In this document: positions 1 through 12,375 of the stretch, in pieces
How the letters are laid out: every line of letters starts with the position of its first letter
Position numbering within the stretch: position 1 is the stretch's first letter
Assembly: GCF_014633365.1 (NCBI RefSeq)
Contig: NC_068349.1
Location: 15,762,753 to 15,826,752 of the forward strand
Direction of reading: 5' to 3'
Length of the DNA stretch: 64,000 bases
Source of the DNA: Diospyros lotus
Taxonomy: Eukaryota > Streptophyta > Magnoliopsida > Ericales > Ebenaceae
The notes under the pieces: generated by a model
What the model saw: only the letters and a program-made list of their open reading frames with translations
Told to the model about the DNA's origin: nothing
Databases searched by the model: none
Translations under genes and position numbers: made by a program

Positions 1-637
1 TGTTGAGAGTGAGATCGCTCGAGATTATTGAGCATGCACTCTAGTTTATCATCGGTATCAGTACTATAAGTTCTTTCATTTTCTTTGGGTTTTTCTCTAT
101 AATCCTTTGTTCTTAGATCTAGTAGATTGACAAGGGGTTGAACTCTTTTCGGGAGTAGGACCTATTTACAGGTCTAAACATGTAAATGTTGTTGCCTCTT
201 TATGTGCATGAGTTGGTGTTTACGTTTTTGTTTTTTGGCTTTTGCTTTTGGTTTTGTTTCTTTGATTTTGTGTGGGTGTTTGTGTTGTGTTAAGCAAACA
301 TGTACTACAATTTTAATTTGATTCGATCTCTTTATTGAAAAAAACCAAAATAACCAAGAAATGCAAAAAATGTTATTTTTGCATTTTGTTATTTTGATTT
401 TTCAGTTTTTTTCAATTTTTTCAGTCTATTCAGTTTTCTATTTTTTTTTTTTAATTTTTCTGTTTGTTCGGTTCGAAAATCTATTCAATTAGTTCAATTT
501 GGTTTTCTTATACAAGTTCAATCTAAAATGATCTTTTATGTCTCTTTGCAGCTTTGCCAGGAGTTTCCGATCTGTTGTTAACAACTGAGTTGGGTTTTTT
601 AGTTTTATCTTACTGTCTATTAATATGTATCGTGTAG
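1..637 (+). other. Partial intron of P450 copy 1
   Basis: This stretch ends in a splice acceptor (AG at 636-637) directly before a P450 exon. The last 120 bases or so match, with a few changes, the intron of the inverted copy 2 (about 28004-28120), so this end is true P450 intron. Further upstream the match is lost. That part is T-rich and carries no reading frame like P450 exon 1, so it may be inserted sequence. Exon 1 of this copy is therefore either upstream of the window or lost. Confidence 0.7.
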
Positions 638-1243
638 GAGTTATTCGGTGCTGGCACAGACACCACTACCTCAACAATTGAGTGGGCAATTGCAGAACTA
701 ATAAAAAATCCAGACTCCATGAAGAAAGTTCGTGAAGAACTTGCTAGAGAATTGGGTAAAGAATTGCCAAAAGAATCAAATCTGCCTAAGCTACCATACC
801 TTCAAGCCTGCGTGAAAGAGACCTTAAGGTTGCACCCTTCCGCACCATTGTTGCTTCCACGTCGTGCACTTGAGACTTGCCAGGTGATGAACTATACCAT
901 TCCTAAAGATGCCCAAATAATTGTAAATGCTTGGGCAATTGGACGAGATCCCATCAGTTGGAAAGATCCACTACAATTTAAGCCAGATAGGTTCCTCAAC
1001 TCTACTATGGATTATAGAGGAAACGATTATGAGCTCGTACCCTTTGGTGCAGGAAGAAGAATTTGTCCCGGCCTGCCAATGGCTGCCAAGGTTGTGCCTT
1101 TGGTTGTTTCTTCACTAATCCATTCCTTTGATTGGCATCTTCCACTAGGAAATAATCCTTTCGAACTAGACATGAATGAGAAGTTTGGTATAACATTGCA
1201 GAAGGAACAACCTTTATTGCTCATTCCTACAACTAAAAAGTAA
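638..1243 (+). CDS. Cytochrome P450, CYP80-like, exon 2 (copy 1)
   Basis: This is the C-terminal half of a plant A-type (clan 71) cytochrome P450, a haem-thiolate monooxygenase normally anchored in the ER and using electrons from P450 reductase. The exon is 606 bases (201 codons plus TAA) and begins in phase 0 after AG. Motifs run in order: I-helix AGTDTTT about residues 5-11 of the exon, K-helix KETLRLHP, PERF-like FKPDRF, haem loop FGAGRRICPG with the cysteine ligand, and a C-terminal FGITLQKE segment. By eye it is nearest to CYP80 (N-methylcoclaurine 3'-hydroxylase-like) and next to CYP76; the substrate is unknown. It differs from copy 2 at eight of 201 residues. Exon 2 is intact, but exon 1 is not in the window, so whether the whole gene works cannot be told. 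Confidence 0.9.
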   Translation, partial: ELFGAGTDTTTSTIEWAIAELIKNPDSMKKVREELARELGKELPKESNLPKLPYLQACVKETLRLHPSAPLLLPRRALETCQVMNYTIPKDAQIIVNAWAIGRDPISWKDPLQFKPDRFLNSTMDYRGNDYELVPFGAGRRICPGLPMAAKVVPLVVSSLIHSFDWHLPLGNNPFELDMNEKFGITLQKEQPLLLIPTTKK

Positions 1244-1772
1244 GCAATGAGGTGCCAGCTTTTCCTTTATATGTTGTGTTTTAATTATATGTTTCTCTTT
1301 CTAGCCATCCTTAGGATGTGTTTTGTTATTGAGAAACAAAAGTAAAATGTCGTTTATGATGTTCATTTGGGTTATATTTGTATATATATGAAACTTATTG
1401 GCTTGCTATCTACATTTGATCTATATATTGATGCTTGATGATCAATGTAAAGTATATGGACATATTTTGTTGGAAATTGAAGGAATTGAAGGTGGAATAG
1501 TAACAAAATGATGATGATAAAAATAATTAAGCTTCAGGCGTGATGTCGCTGTCCTAAAGGTAGATTCCGTCACACACAATAATGATTATATCAAATTAAA
1601 GCGATTACCCTCAGGATACAACAAGTTCTTCTTGTAATACTAGCTATAGAGTAATAGTAATACTATGTGGCAAGAACAACAAATAAATAAAACCCAACAA
1701 ATGTTTATACAAAAGAGAAGGCAAGAAGGTGATAGAGAGAGAATGGTTGTGTATTGAAGATTATGTCCTAGA
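1244..1772 (+). other. 3' flank of P450 copy 1
   Basis: Bases to about 1480 match the 3' flank of copy 2 in inverted orientation (about 27158-27397), so the duplicated block includes the 3' UTR region. The rest holds no reading frame or RNA gene that I recognise and runs up to a retrotransposon LTR. Confidence 0.6.
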
Positions 1773-4392
1773 TGTAACGTCCCGTTTTTTGGAGCATTAA
1801 ATAGCTTAGGAATTTCAAGAATATTTTTTTTTTTCATAAAATCATTTCCCGACAATCCCGTTATATCTCCTCAACATACCAAAATAAAAATCAATAAACT
1901 AAGACAGGTAATCATCATAAATGCGAAGCAATAATCAAAACCTGATATGATACATAATTAAATTCACTTAATCATATCATAAGAATCTGTACCATCATGT
2001 CATCAAACACTTAAATACATGGAGACTTAACATCAAGAGATAACAATTTAGCACATTAGATATAATTTGATGACTCCTCATAAATACATCAAATCGTAAT
2101 GATTATACATGATCATCAATATAGTGCAATCCTCTAACCATGACTAAGAACATGTCCTGAATCTTCACGAATGAGCATATACCCGAACAACTCGCTGAAC
2201 CCATCGGCCACGTTATCAATCATCCCCTTGCCATAGTTGCAAATCCTAACTGGAACGTTTGAATGTTCTAGTGGCATAACCCATTAGAAGATGAAACTTC
2301 TAGTGAGGGTTTAAAACCATATATATGGATTCATGATGCAATAACATGAACAAATATTTACCATAGTGTAACTTCCATGTCCCACAAGCCCAGCACGGAA
2401 TCCTAAGTAGAATCTTGGCACGTCTGGTAAGATAATCCTAACGTTATTCCATCAATTGCCCTTGAGAGATTATGGCTAAACTCTTAGGGTGACATCCCAA
2501 TCCCATGCACGAATTTCAATATGACAATAATATCGTGTAATACATATATCACGACTTACCATGCAACAGTATATGAATAATATAATGAAAATAATCATAA
2601 CATGGGTAAATATCATGCATAGAAAGGCAATCATATCATATATGGGTTATAGGGACAAAACCACTCACAAAACCATACTTAGGATAGGATAACTCACCTT
2701 TTGAGATAAATTCAATTTTTCTCAAAAAGTGCACATTGCCTCGATATGTGTGCTCGACCTTGATTTTCGTGCCAACTCACGAAAGTTGCACCTATCATTT
2801 TTTCTTGAGCACATAAATCATAAAAAAAACACATTTAATCACTAAATATCTCAATATTCTAATTTCTTTTATTTTTCGTTCATTTTCTTCCATTTTTCCT
2901 TCTAAAAATCCTAATAAATACTCTCGAGACCATTTTCTCAAATTTTTTTCCATGCACAACAATTCATAATATCCAATGAACTTCAAATGAAAATTATTGA
3001 ACTTAACTGGATGTTGCGTTTTAAAGCAAAACGAGGCTGGTTGGTGCGAAAACTAAGACATCAGAAAAACAAACAGCAAAATTTTTTGCACAAACCCCCA
3101 TAAAATATTTTTCTCTTTTTTTCTACATTTTTCTAAGCATGCATCACCCCCACATGCTGGCACGTGGCTCTACGCGCAAAGGCAATGCGTGAAGGCCACG
3201 CGTCGGCCTTCTTCTCCGGCGTCGGTACACCAACGTTCCTGGTTTTCTCCACCATCTGGCTCGCCTTGACTAGTCGATCACCATTAACCCTCTTAGGGCC
3301 CAAAAGGACCACCGGAAGACGACCAACCGGGCCTCAAAAGTTCATCCAGGCAAACCGCCTCCCTCTTTCCGATGACCTTTGAACAATCATCAAATGACCT
3401 CCAAAATACTTTAAATTGCACAGAAATAAACCACAAGCCATGGGTAACAAAAGCCCCATGGTTTGGACTCTCAATTTATTAGATACCTTGCCGATTTTAA
3501 GCCTCAACTCCTCCCATTTTCGGCCTTCCAAATGTCCTTAGCCGATTAACCCATGCCCCTTAGAGCATAAACCTACCTCAAATCAACCTTGAATCACCTT
3601 TACCTGATCGCAAAAGTGAGTTGTAGGTGCGCAACAAACACACCAACTTTCGGTAGCTTTGTTTTTGCTTTTCTGGCCAACCCAGTGGCCATTATCAGCC
3701 AAGCCTTTTACCAAAAGGCATCCCCGACCATTGCTCGTGCCATCCATATGGTCCATTTTGGTCGTTGCCAACCGGCCATGCTACTAGTCGAATACTAATG
3801 GCCAAACTTTTGATTATTTACACTTTAGCCCCTCCATGTTTTGGCTTTCTCACTTTGACCCATTTCACTTAGCCCTTGAACTTTTCATATTTGCTTTCAA
3901 GACCCTCAAGTCCTAAAACATCAATTTGACCCCCAAAGATTCCAAGAAATCGTCGTTTTGACCTCTTTCTGGCAATTTCGAAAAACTGCACTTAGGCCTG
4001 AATCTTCGTTTTGGCCCTAAACCCTTTCGTTTTTTCTAGAAACTGCTGAAGGGTTGTTACTTATGAAAAATTGAAGCCCCCTCAAGCTTCCGTTGAGTTC
4101 CCAAAATTCGCCTTCAACGATTCGATTTTGCAGCCTAAATAACAGCTGTATTTTAGTTATACCTAAAACCATTCCCGATCCGATTTCTTTTGATACCATA
4201 AATCATACCTTGAGATGCTTATTAATGCCACATCATTTTCCTTTAGCATCTCGGCTTTAGGGTACTCCCTACAGTCGATTCGGTTATTCATACGGTAATA
4301 AATTACCCTTATACTCTCAATTTATCTAAAAATTCTCTTTTTACCCTAAGATAAATTACTTTTGAGTCCTTTAAAATTTCTCAGGTATTACA
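1773..4392 (-). mobile_element. Ty3/gypsy (Del-like) 3' LTR
   Basis: The segment opens with TGTAACGTCCCG and closes with CAGGTATTACA, the usual ends of Del/Tekay-type plant LTRs (TGTAATACC...GTTACA read on the minus strand). Just right of it, on the minus strand, lies a purine-rich tract (AAGGAGGGGTGAA) preceded by a GAGGACGAAATTTG-like block. That tract is the polypurine tract upstream of a 3' LTR, so the parent element lies on the minus strand and extends to the right. The length is 2620 bp. Its ends resemble those of the LTR at 37999-41295. Its matching 5' LTR was not found. Confidence 0.7.
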
Positions 4393-7300
4393 TTCACCCC
4401 TCCTTAAACAAATTTCGTCCTCGAATTTTCATCTAACCGTTTAGGTAACTAAGACATAACATAGCTCATTACCTGAACACCTCAAGTCAAATATCTATTT
4501 GATCCTTGACAAACACCTCGATTTGCATTCCTTACACGTCCAATGCCAACAAGCATACCGTGTCATTCACATAATTTTGTGTCTCTTTATAGACGACCAC
4601 ACATCTTTTAATATTTTAGGAACGCATATCCTACCCCGAAACTTTTAAAAATGCCCTCCCGCATCTCAAAAATCATAACCCTTGGGCTGACCACAATCAT
4701 CATCATAGACAAGTACTCTTGTCAACCACACATGCCTTCCGTATCTAGTTCACCAGATCTAGCTAAACAACCAGGCTAGCGCTAAAAATAGATGATCCAT
4801 TCGTCACTACACTCATAGTCAGCCAGACAACAAGCCTCCAACATCTGACACTCACAGCTATCCACCTAGGTCATGTATCGGTACCTCACGGCCACGCTCA
4901 GGGTGATACGAAGTAGTGTAGTCATAGTCCTCTAGGAACTCATCCACCGTCGCTGCCTTATGTTTAGCTTCTTCTGCAATAACACATACCCTATGCTTTT
5001 CATGGTTCGTGAGCACATCAAATGTCCCACTGTTCGGTAGTGTCTCCATAACCTTAAGAGCACATACCCTAGCTGCTAGTTCCAAGTCATAAATCGGGTA
5101 GTTCTCTTTGTGCCTTGGTGTAATCCACACGTAATTATTCCTCCATCTTGCACTAACACGCTACCCGATCCTTTGAGTTATCACAAACTCTCACTACATC
5201 TGGCAAGTCATTTTCATTAGACTCTTCTTACGAGTTCCTATTTTGGACACAACTGTTTCGAAGTGTCCTATCATGACCCTCTGGCAATAGCTTGTCAAAA
5301 CATCTTATTTCGAAACATCTTATCATCCTATTTCAAAACCTGATTCCCAAAATTTTATTTTGAATCCCTATGTTACTCCATGTTTCGAAACATAGAGTCG
5401 AAACTATAAATACTCGAAAAGCTCCAAACTAGGCTTTCGAGTGTCCGGATAATTTTTTTCTTCTTGCCAAAATCTTCGAAATAATAAAACACGTTTTTCC
5501 ATAAAATTCTACATTTTTTTTCTTTTTCTTTTTCTTTTCTTTTCTTTTCTTCCTTATTTTTCTTCTTTCTTCTTCTTTCTCCTCCTTCTACTTCTTCTTC
5601 CTTCCTTCCTCCGCAAACCATGCCTGCGAATAGCCACCGGTCGCCGTTGCCTTCCAACGTCGCCACCACCTTAGACAACTGTCTTCGTCCGCTCTACAAC
5701 CGCCTCAAGTGCCTACTCCGCCATCAACCGCTAGCCACAGCGTGGCTTCCCTGCGCCCCAGCCGTCGATCACCATCTCCTCTCGATCGTCATCGCCAGCC
5801 CAATCGACCCTCATGTCGGCCAGATCCGGTCACATCGCCGCCCCTGCCTACTCCCTCGTGCAGCCACTAGCCACTGCCTAGCTTTCCTCGGCCGCCACCG
5901 CAACCATCACTGTCTCTGTTGCCAGATTTGGGTCGATCCGACCCAACCTGCTTCAGGTTCGACCCATCCAATTAGATCTGACTCATATCTTATTCGACCC
6001 ATCCAATTAGATTTGACCCATTTCTGATTTGCTTAGATTTAACTAGAACCCATATCTATCATGCCAAGAGTCCGGTCTCATTATGGGGCTTGCATAGTTT
6101 TAAATAGAGGGCGTTCCCCATTGTGCATCTTTGCCCCTTACTTCCGTCGTGAGGATGGTACTACTCGTTTTGCTGCCATCCGTAACGTGTTTAGTGTTAG
6201 AAATGCCCGCAACCTCCTAGTTCAGCTTCCGGTAAGTGACCAATTTTGGGCTGTCAATACACTCTTTTTTGAAGCTTAGGCCTAGTTTCAAGACCCCGTC
6301 TATGGTTGTGTATCCCACATTCTTGCCCTTCAACAGCAAGTTAGTGATCTGCAAGCTTATCGAGCTCTATTGTAGGATTTACTCCTTGCAACCTATCCTG
6401 CACATTCCTAACCTGTCTTAGATTAATCTCTCCTATAACCTGATCAAAAACCAAACTGGAATTCTGAACTTCCCATCATCTCAGAGGACATCCCTCATCC
6501 TAGTTTCCCAGAGGCTACTCTTCTACCTCACCCTAGCGAAACTAGCAATAGCCAAATGCCACTCCCAGATGACATCGATGAGCTGGGACCCGTCGTGTTT
6601 GGAAACTATCGTCGTCACTGAGCATCAGCAATTATTAGTTCTATGGTTTGCCTTTTTCTTTTGAGTAATTGTATGGCTTGATCTCTTATAATTGTATTCA
6701 ACATATGGAATGAATATTATGTTTTTGGTACTTTAATGTCTCATTCTCTTGTCTTACCCTCGATTGCATATTGATCATAAAACATCTCAGCCTCTTGCAG
6801 CTGTTTAATAATTCATTAAATCGAGTTAAAAATATCGGTTCTTAATTATCACCTAATAATTCACGTCCTTAATCAAGTCACACATAGCTAAGCATCCAAT
6901 AACCTCAAGCTATCATTGGTAATTTTATCATTAAGAAATAATCCTGTTAAATCTTCCGAGAATATATCCTGGCATTTTCCATTTTTCTTACAGCTTTTAA
7001 CTTACCACAAGTGCCTATACCTCATATCAATAGACTACTTATTTTCATAACTTACTGACATCAATTTAGTTATCGTCCAGCTACACATCTCCCAATTTGC
7101 CTATCAGGCTACCTAGATTAACCGTCTAACCATACGAGAGTTCCATCGAAAAATCTTGAATCCTCAATCGATTTGAGTCTGCAGCTTCTCCTACTACGAC
7201 CCGTCGTCCTTGCACATCTTCCATCACTTGATTCTCTCGATCCCGTCATCCAATCCTTACTGGATTTCTTCATGAAACTCTAAAGTTCCATCACGAATCC

Positions 7301-9320
7301 CTAGATCCTCAATCAGTTCTTTTAAGAAACTGCTCAAGAATCTCAAACCAATTTATCTCCAAAAATCTCGAATCAGATTATGATATCTAGTTCTAATCAC
7401 CTTTCGTGAACTTGATTTCATTGCAACTATGGCTCTCAATCCACCATTCATTACAGTGATTTCAAGTTCACCTCGTCGGGTTGACTACCAACAACTTTTC
7501 CTAATTCCACAGGTCCATTTGGCACATTGCACCGTAGTCACAACCTCTATTAACTAGGTCTCCTCATCATTCCTTTAGGGTCGATACGACCTATCAAGCG
7601 ACTCTTTCCTTTTGGTACCCAATCTCTACCTTGAGTCGAGACTTCCATCTCACAACTCATCGTTAAGGTTTAACTAGCCATGCTCCACTACCTGAAATCT
7701 CATTTACTGAGAATCCATCGACTCTCGCATTTCGTTCTTTAGATCCCATTGACTATTGGCACCCAGCCATTAAATTAGTTCTTCCTAGGCATTACTCTTT
7801 CTATCAGCCAGCACACAGCTGTCATCATCACCCCAATCATATAGTTGGCTTACTCCTACATCATACATCGACCATGGGTACATCCCGGGTGAAAACTGCA
7901 CGGTCTCGTCGTAGTCCTCTGAAACTATCATTCATTGTTGCTGCCACGAGTCTAACTCCTTCTGCAAGAACATTCATTCTAGGCCCTCATCATGGCTAAT
8001 AATTTCCTCACCTCATAGGTAGCGCTTAAATGGCTCACAAGCATGCATCTACCATGTCCATTTCGTACGCCGGGTAGCTTTTCCTTTACGCCACCCAACT
8101 CTTTCTTTAAGGCAATTGCAAACACGACCATCTCATGATCTCACTTAACATTGTCATACTAAACACCGAGGTATTCTATCCCTCGAGTCTTGCACTGACC
8201 GTTGTGTCACCCACTCCAAGATGACTGTGAACCTTAATGCAATTCTTTAAATATGACGCTCAGTCCATATTCAATTCGTCTCATTTGGAGTTGATTCCCT
8301 AGGCTTTCAGCCTTTTTCAACCTCAGCTAGTGGCGGACCTCGCATCCAAGACCATTAGGACTTTAGACCCCCCCTTACAAGGTACAGACTCTATTAGGTT
8401 GTCCCAGATCTTCAACATCTGATCGTCTCCTAAGCAGTTCACTAAGCAACTCAGACCTTGGGTCCTAGACCCATATCACCAGATAGCCTACAAGCTTCTC
8501 AGACACGTTAGCCACAAGCTCATCACAAGTCTTCTACCTTGGTCCCTAGATCTAGATCTGTCTCTACAAACATCAAACCAGTAGTGTCGTCACGCTGCTA
8601 GGGTTACTTATCTCGTCTCTGTGAGTTACATTGGTTGCACCGCTATCGCCTCATCAATTAACGCACTCTCATGCCATCACTTGGCCATCTTTGGCCTCTC
8701 ACTTGACCCAATCCGTTGGGTCCCTGATCTATACATCTTATTTCTGAGAAACTAAATGATCCTCGAAAATCCTTATCTTTTGATCTTAACTCATCAACTA
8801 GGCCATGCCACATCAGGTAAACCATTCATGATTTGATTATCCTCGATAACCACTAATTATCCTATCATTTCTCGCAATGATTTCGACTAATGACCTGAAG
8901 TCCACAATCTCCAATTCTCTCGGATCCATAATCATGGTTACCAAGTCAACCTTACACCTGAATCATATTATCGGATCTTAACTCATCAGCTATGCTACGA
9001 CACATCATTATGCTTGCATTAGCTTCCATCAGGCTTCCACTATTCACTGCAAATAGTGACCATATATTGGAATAGTATATGTACGTGAATAATACATTAT
9101 GTAAGTTAACAAGAAAGAGAGGTGGGTCACAAACGGACACACTTAAATACCAAGTCTTTCCTTAACTAGAACTTTTCTAGACACGCACTTCCACTACACC
9201 ACACTTAAATCCAGTAACCTTCAAGACCTCAACCGACAATCCCCAACTTTCTAAGTAGGGATTTCATCCTACGAACCATTAGTCTCTTTTCCCTTAAGCC
9301 TCCACATGGGGTTTCTACTA
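4393..9320 (-). mobile_element. Degraded Ty3/gypsy internal sequence
   Basis: This continues the element whose 3' LTR ends at 4392. The minus strand at 4858-5130 reads like a worn RNase H end of pol: a NYPIYDLELA-like block and, further on, LEDYDYTTSYHPERG, which resembles the LKDYD..I.YHPGKAN block of plant gypsy elements. A second similar stretch lies at about 7860-8100, so two remnants seem to be joined. No intact gag, protease, RT or integrase frame remains. Between them are a C/T-rich tract (5515-5610), a G+C-rich block (5620-6030) of unknown nature and the LBD fragment listed separately. From 6700 to 9300 I see no frame that I can name. The right border with the Tat-like element is blurred. 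Confidence 0.5.
6040..6620 (+). pseudogene. LBD (LOB-domain) transcription factor pseudogene
   Basis: Plant LBD proteins are DNA-binding regulators with a zinc-coordinating C block, a GAS block and a leucine-rich coiled coil. Here the frame from 6061 reads CIFAPYF, RFAAIRNVFSVRNARNLL, then EA*A*FQDPVYGCVSHILALQQQV. These match the end of the C block, the GAS block and the diagnostic DPVYGCV segment with its glutamine/leucine coil. The copy is dead: two TAG codons stand just before FQDPVYGCV, another follows in the coil region, and the first zinc cysteine is replaced (YGAC where CxxC is expected). The C-terminal part seems to run to a TGA near 6619 after FGNYRRH. It sits inside decayed gypsy sequence. 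It could be a captured gene or a host remnant split by insertions. Confidence 0.72.
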
Positions 9321-9447
9321 ATCGGTTCTAACAGTATCGGTTGGGACCTAGATGAGTCAAGGTCCGTTAGGGCAAGACTGAAAATACTTGAGGTCTGTTG
9401 GTTCCTATTTCATACAAGTCATTGCTTAAACGGGGGAAGTCCCTGAG

Positions 9448-9832
9448 TGTAACACCCTATGTTACCAATGTTAAAGGAATGAAAGAAAATTTCAAAAATG
9501 CCCTTTGAGAAAAAAGTGAGGAATTAGGTGATAAATGGCCGAATTAATGGCAGAAAATGCCCCAAGACTTGGATGTCTAGGAAAGTGGGCATGAGATTGG
9601 TGAGCGTCTCAAGACAAGGTTAATGACGCTAAAGGTAATTAGACCAAGAAATTATTTCTATGTAAGTTTGAATTGTGGCCAAAAACTGAATGTTCATGAG
9701 GGACATCAGGGAGGTCTAAGGGGCCCTGAAGGTGGTCTGGTTTTGTAAATGGAGCAATGCTGAAGCGGTTTTGGAATAAATAAAGGTCCTATGCGGGCAT
9801 AGGGACGAATCAATTTTTATCGAGTAATGTTA

Positions 9833-9880
<48 letters not shown>

Positions 9881-12375
9881 TGGTGAAAAAATCAAGCTTT
9901 GTGTGGCTTGATGGTGATTATGGGCAAGGGATATAAATATGTATGAGAATATCCCTATATTAGTCTTGAAATGTTGTAGGAAAAATGGATGGCCAAGATG
10001 GAGGACTGGAAGCCAAGTAAGTATCAAGGAGTGATACATGACAAACTCTTGTCCAATAGAGAGGGAAGATATAAGTAAATCAAAAAGGAAAAGAAATTGG
10101 TCATTCTTGATTTGTGAAAGCCATGATTATGTTGAATTAAAGAAAATCTAAAAAGAAATTGAAATTAGCCTCCATTAATGCCTTGAAAATATGGAGATAT
10201 ATATTGAAAATGAGTGAAATTAGTCACTCATGTGATGTGTGAAATTAGTCATATAAATATATGAAAATGGCTAATATATGGGAAGATGAGATTTAATCCA
10301 ATGGTGGAGATTAAAGGCTTTAAGTTGTCATGGATTGCCAAATGTGTAGATATTTTTATAAGAAAAGAATGATTGGAAGGTGGAGATTTAACCGCCAAAG
10401 AAATTAAAGGATAGGATTTATTCTTCCCAAGTGTCATGGATTGTGTGTTCTTGAATGGTGGAGATTAATTCTTCATTTCTCCATCAATGGATGTGATTTA
10501 AGAAGACTAAAGGCTTGGATTGTACTTTCTTTGGATGGTAGAGATTAAGTCTTTAATTATCCATCAAGGGTTGAGATTTAGGAAGACCCATGGCATGGAT
10601 TGTGCTTCCGTTCAATGGTTGGGATTTGTTCTCTCAAAGAAAATTCAAGGGCTAGGATGTAGTCTTGAATTTGGAGAAATATCAAAGAAAAGAAAGGAAA
10701 AGAGAAAGAAAAGAAAGAAAGGAAAAGAGAAGAAATATAAATAAAAGGGAGGAGGAGAAGGGAAAACCTCTTTGGCCGAGAGCGAATTTGAAGAAGAAGA
10801 AGAGAAGCTTAAGTGTAGAGCAAGAGGTAAGCCTTGAGTTTAAAGAAAGAAAGCCTTCTAGTTTCTTCAATCCATAATCTTGAAAATAGTTTTAATGATC
10901 AAAGATTGTTTTTCTTAAAGGGTTGAAAGCATATAAGTCTTGGAAGTCAAAGATTGTGGGATCTTTAAAAGAGATAAGGGAAGGGATGATCCCATGGGTG
11001 GTGGTCTTGCATGCTTTGTAAGTGGTATTTTATGAGTTTTCTTGTAGTTCCAAGCATTATGCATTTTGTATGTATTCTAGTGGACCTATGGCCATAAGAA
11101 GGACTAGGAGTGGGATAGGGGTTGGTTGAAGCCTCGACCTTGAAAGGTTATGAAGGCAAGAATGACTACCCATGTTTGCATTACATCTTGCATTACACGA
11201 TTACTTTTACTCTCATTTAATTTGTGTTGCACCCTTTTTGAGCAATGGCTCATAAGGTCATTTTGGACGTCTTTGTAGGTGTTGAAAACTCTAAGGGAAA
11301 AGAAGTATTGAATGGTTGATGTATGCTAGTCCCGTGAAGAAAGCTACAAGATTTGTTTGTAATGGTAGTTTAATGATTTTGAAGTTTAAAAGTGTGGGTT
11401 TATGCTTGTGGTTTTGATGTAAGTTTTAAGCATCAAGTGGTTGTGAAGCCCTTATTTTGGAGCATGGAGAATGGTTTGGTATATGTTGTGTAAAGCATCT
11501 CATGAGTTGGATAGCCCTATTTTTTGAAAAAAGTAGGATATTTTTTATGCTTAAATATTAAATTTTAATTCTAGAAAATATGGGTTGAAAAGGAAATAAA
11601 AAAAAAAAATGGGTTGCTACTACTATGGCCGATAGAGTACCCGTAGGAGAAGCGGTTGGCCCTCGGCCCGCACGCACAATTGGCGCACTGTGGGCGCGTG
11701 GCTAGTGTTACTACCACCCTTAGCTGCTGTTCTGCTGTTGTTTTTTAATTTCTAGAATTTCTGAAAAAAATATTTATATAAATAAATAAATGATGGAGTT
11801 TAGGCTCCATAATATATTTTTTTTATTTAAAGGAAAAGTGAGGTATTTTGGGAAATTTTCAAAAATTTTAAAGTAAAATTTTGGTTAATTTTGCCAAAAA
11901 GGGAGTTTTAATCTGGATTTTTCTATGGGCTTTGAATAATAGAAAATGGGCTTGTTGAAGAAGGACATGTTTTAAATTTGCGCTAGGCGTTGTCGCCTTG
12001 GGATTATTTTATGAATAAAAAATCAACGCCCAAATAAAATAAATTTTCCTTACGAATATACTTTCAGACGTTCGACCAAGGGGCATAAGCCTTGGGAAAG
12101 CAAAGCGAAGTGAATAGTTAGTGTTATTTTCATTTGGATCTTGGACGAGTCACCCTTAGGCTGTTGGTTGGAGCTAAGGAGGGTGACATCCACTTAGGAT
12201 TTCGGGTTTCCAATGCCTGTATCCGCGTGTAGACGGAAGCGAATAACGAAACCTAGTTCCCACCTAGGGCATTTCACCTTAAAACATAGTCTGTCCCTTC
12301 ATTATTGCCCTGTCGTGTGAATAGTCCGGTTGATTATTCACGAGTAGCACCCATGAATGGGAGCGAGGTGTCACA
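9448..12375 (+). repeat. Left LTR of the LARD-like element
   Basis: This direct repeat pairs with 14241-17230. It has TG...CA ends. It holds a (TTA)n microsatellite at 9834-9880 that is nearly absent from the partner, and a G+C-rich block at about 11630-11720 that differs from the partner. Short purine-rich frames near 10520-10880 occur in both LTRs but have no resemblance to known proteins and are not called as genes. Confidence 0.85.
9834..9880. repeat. (TTA)n microsatellite
   Basis: About 15 units of the triplet TTA/ATT lie inside the left LTR. The homologous place in the right LTR (about 14625-14640) has only a short TTATTAT followed by T-rich sequence, so the array grew or shrank after insertion. 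Confidence 0.95.

Noticed and set aside
9830..10039. Frame ending in a poly-asparagine tract
   Set aside because: Produced by reading the (TTA)n microsatellite on the minus strand inside an LTR.
10520..10880. Lysine-rich open frames in both LTRs of the long-LTR element
   Set aside because: Low-complexity purine tract; the frames differ between the two LTRs and resemble no known protein.
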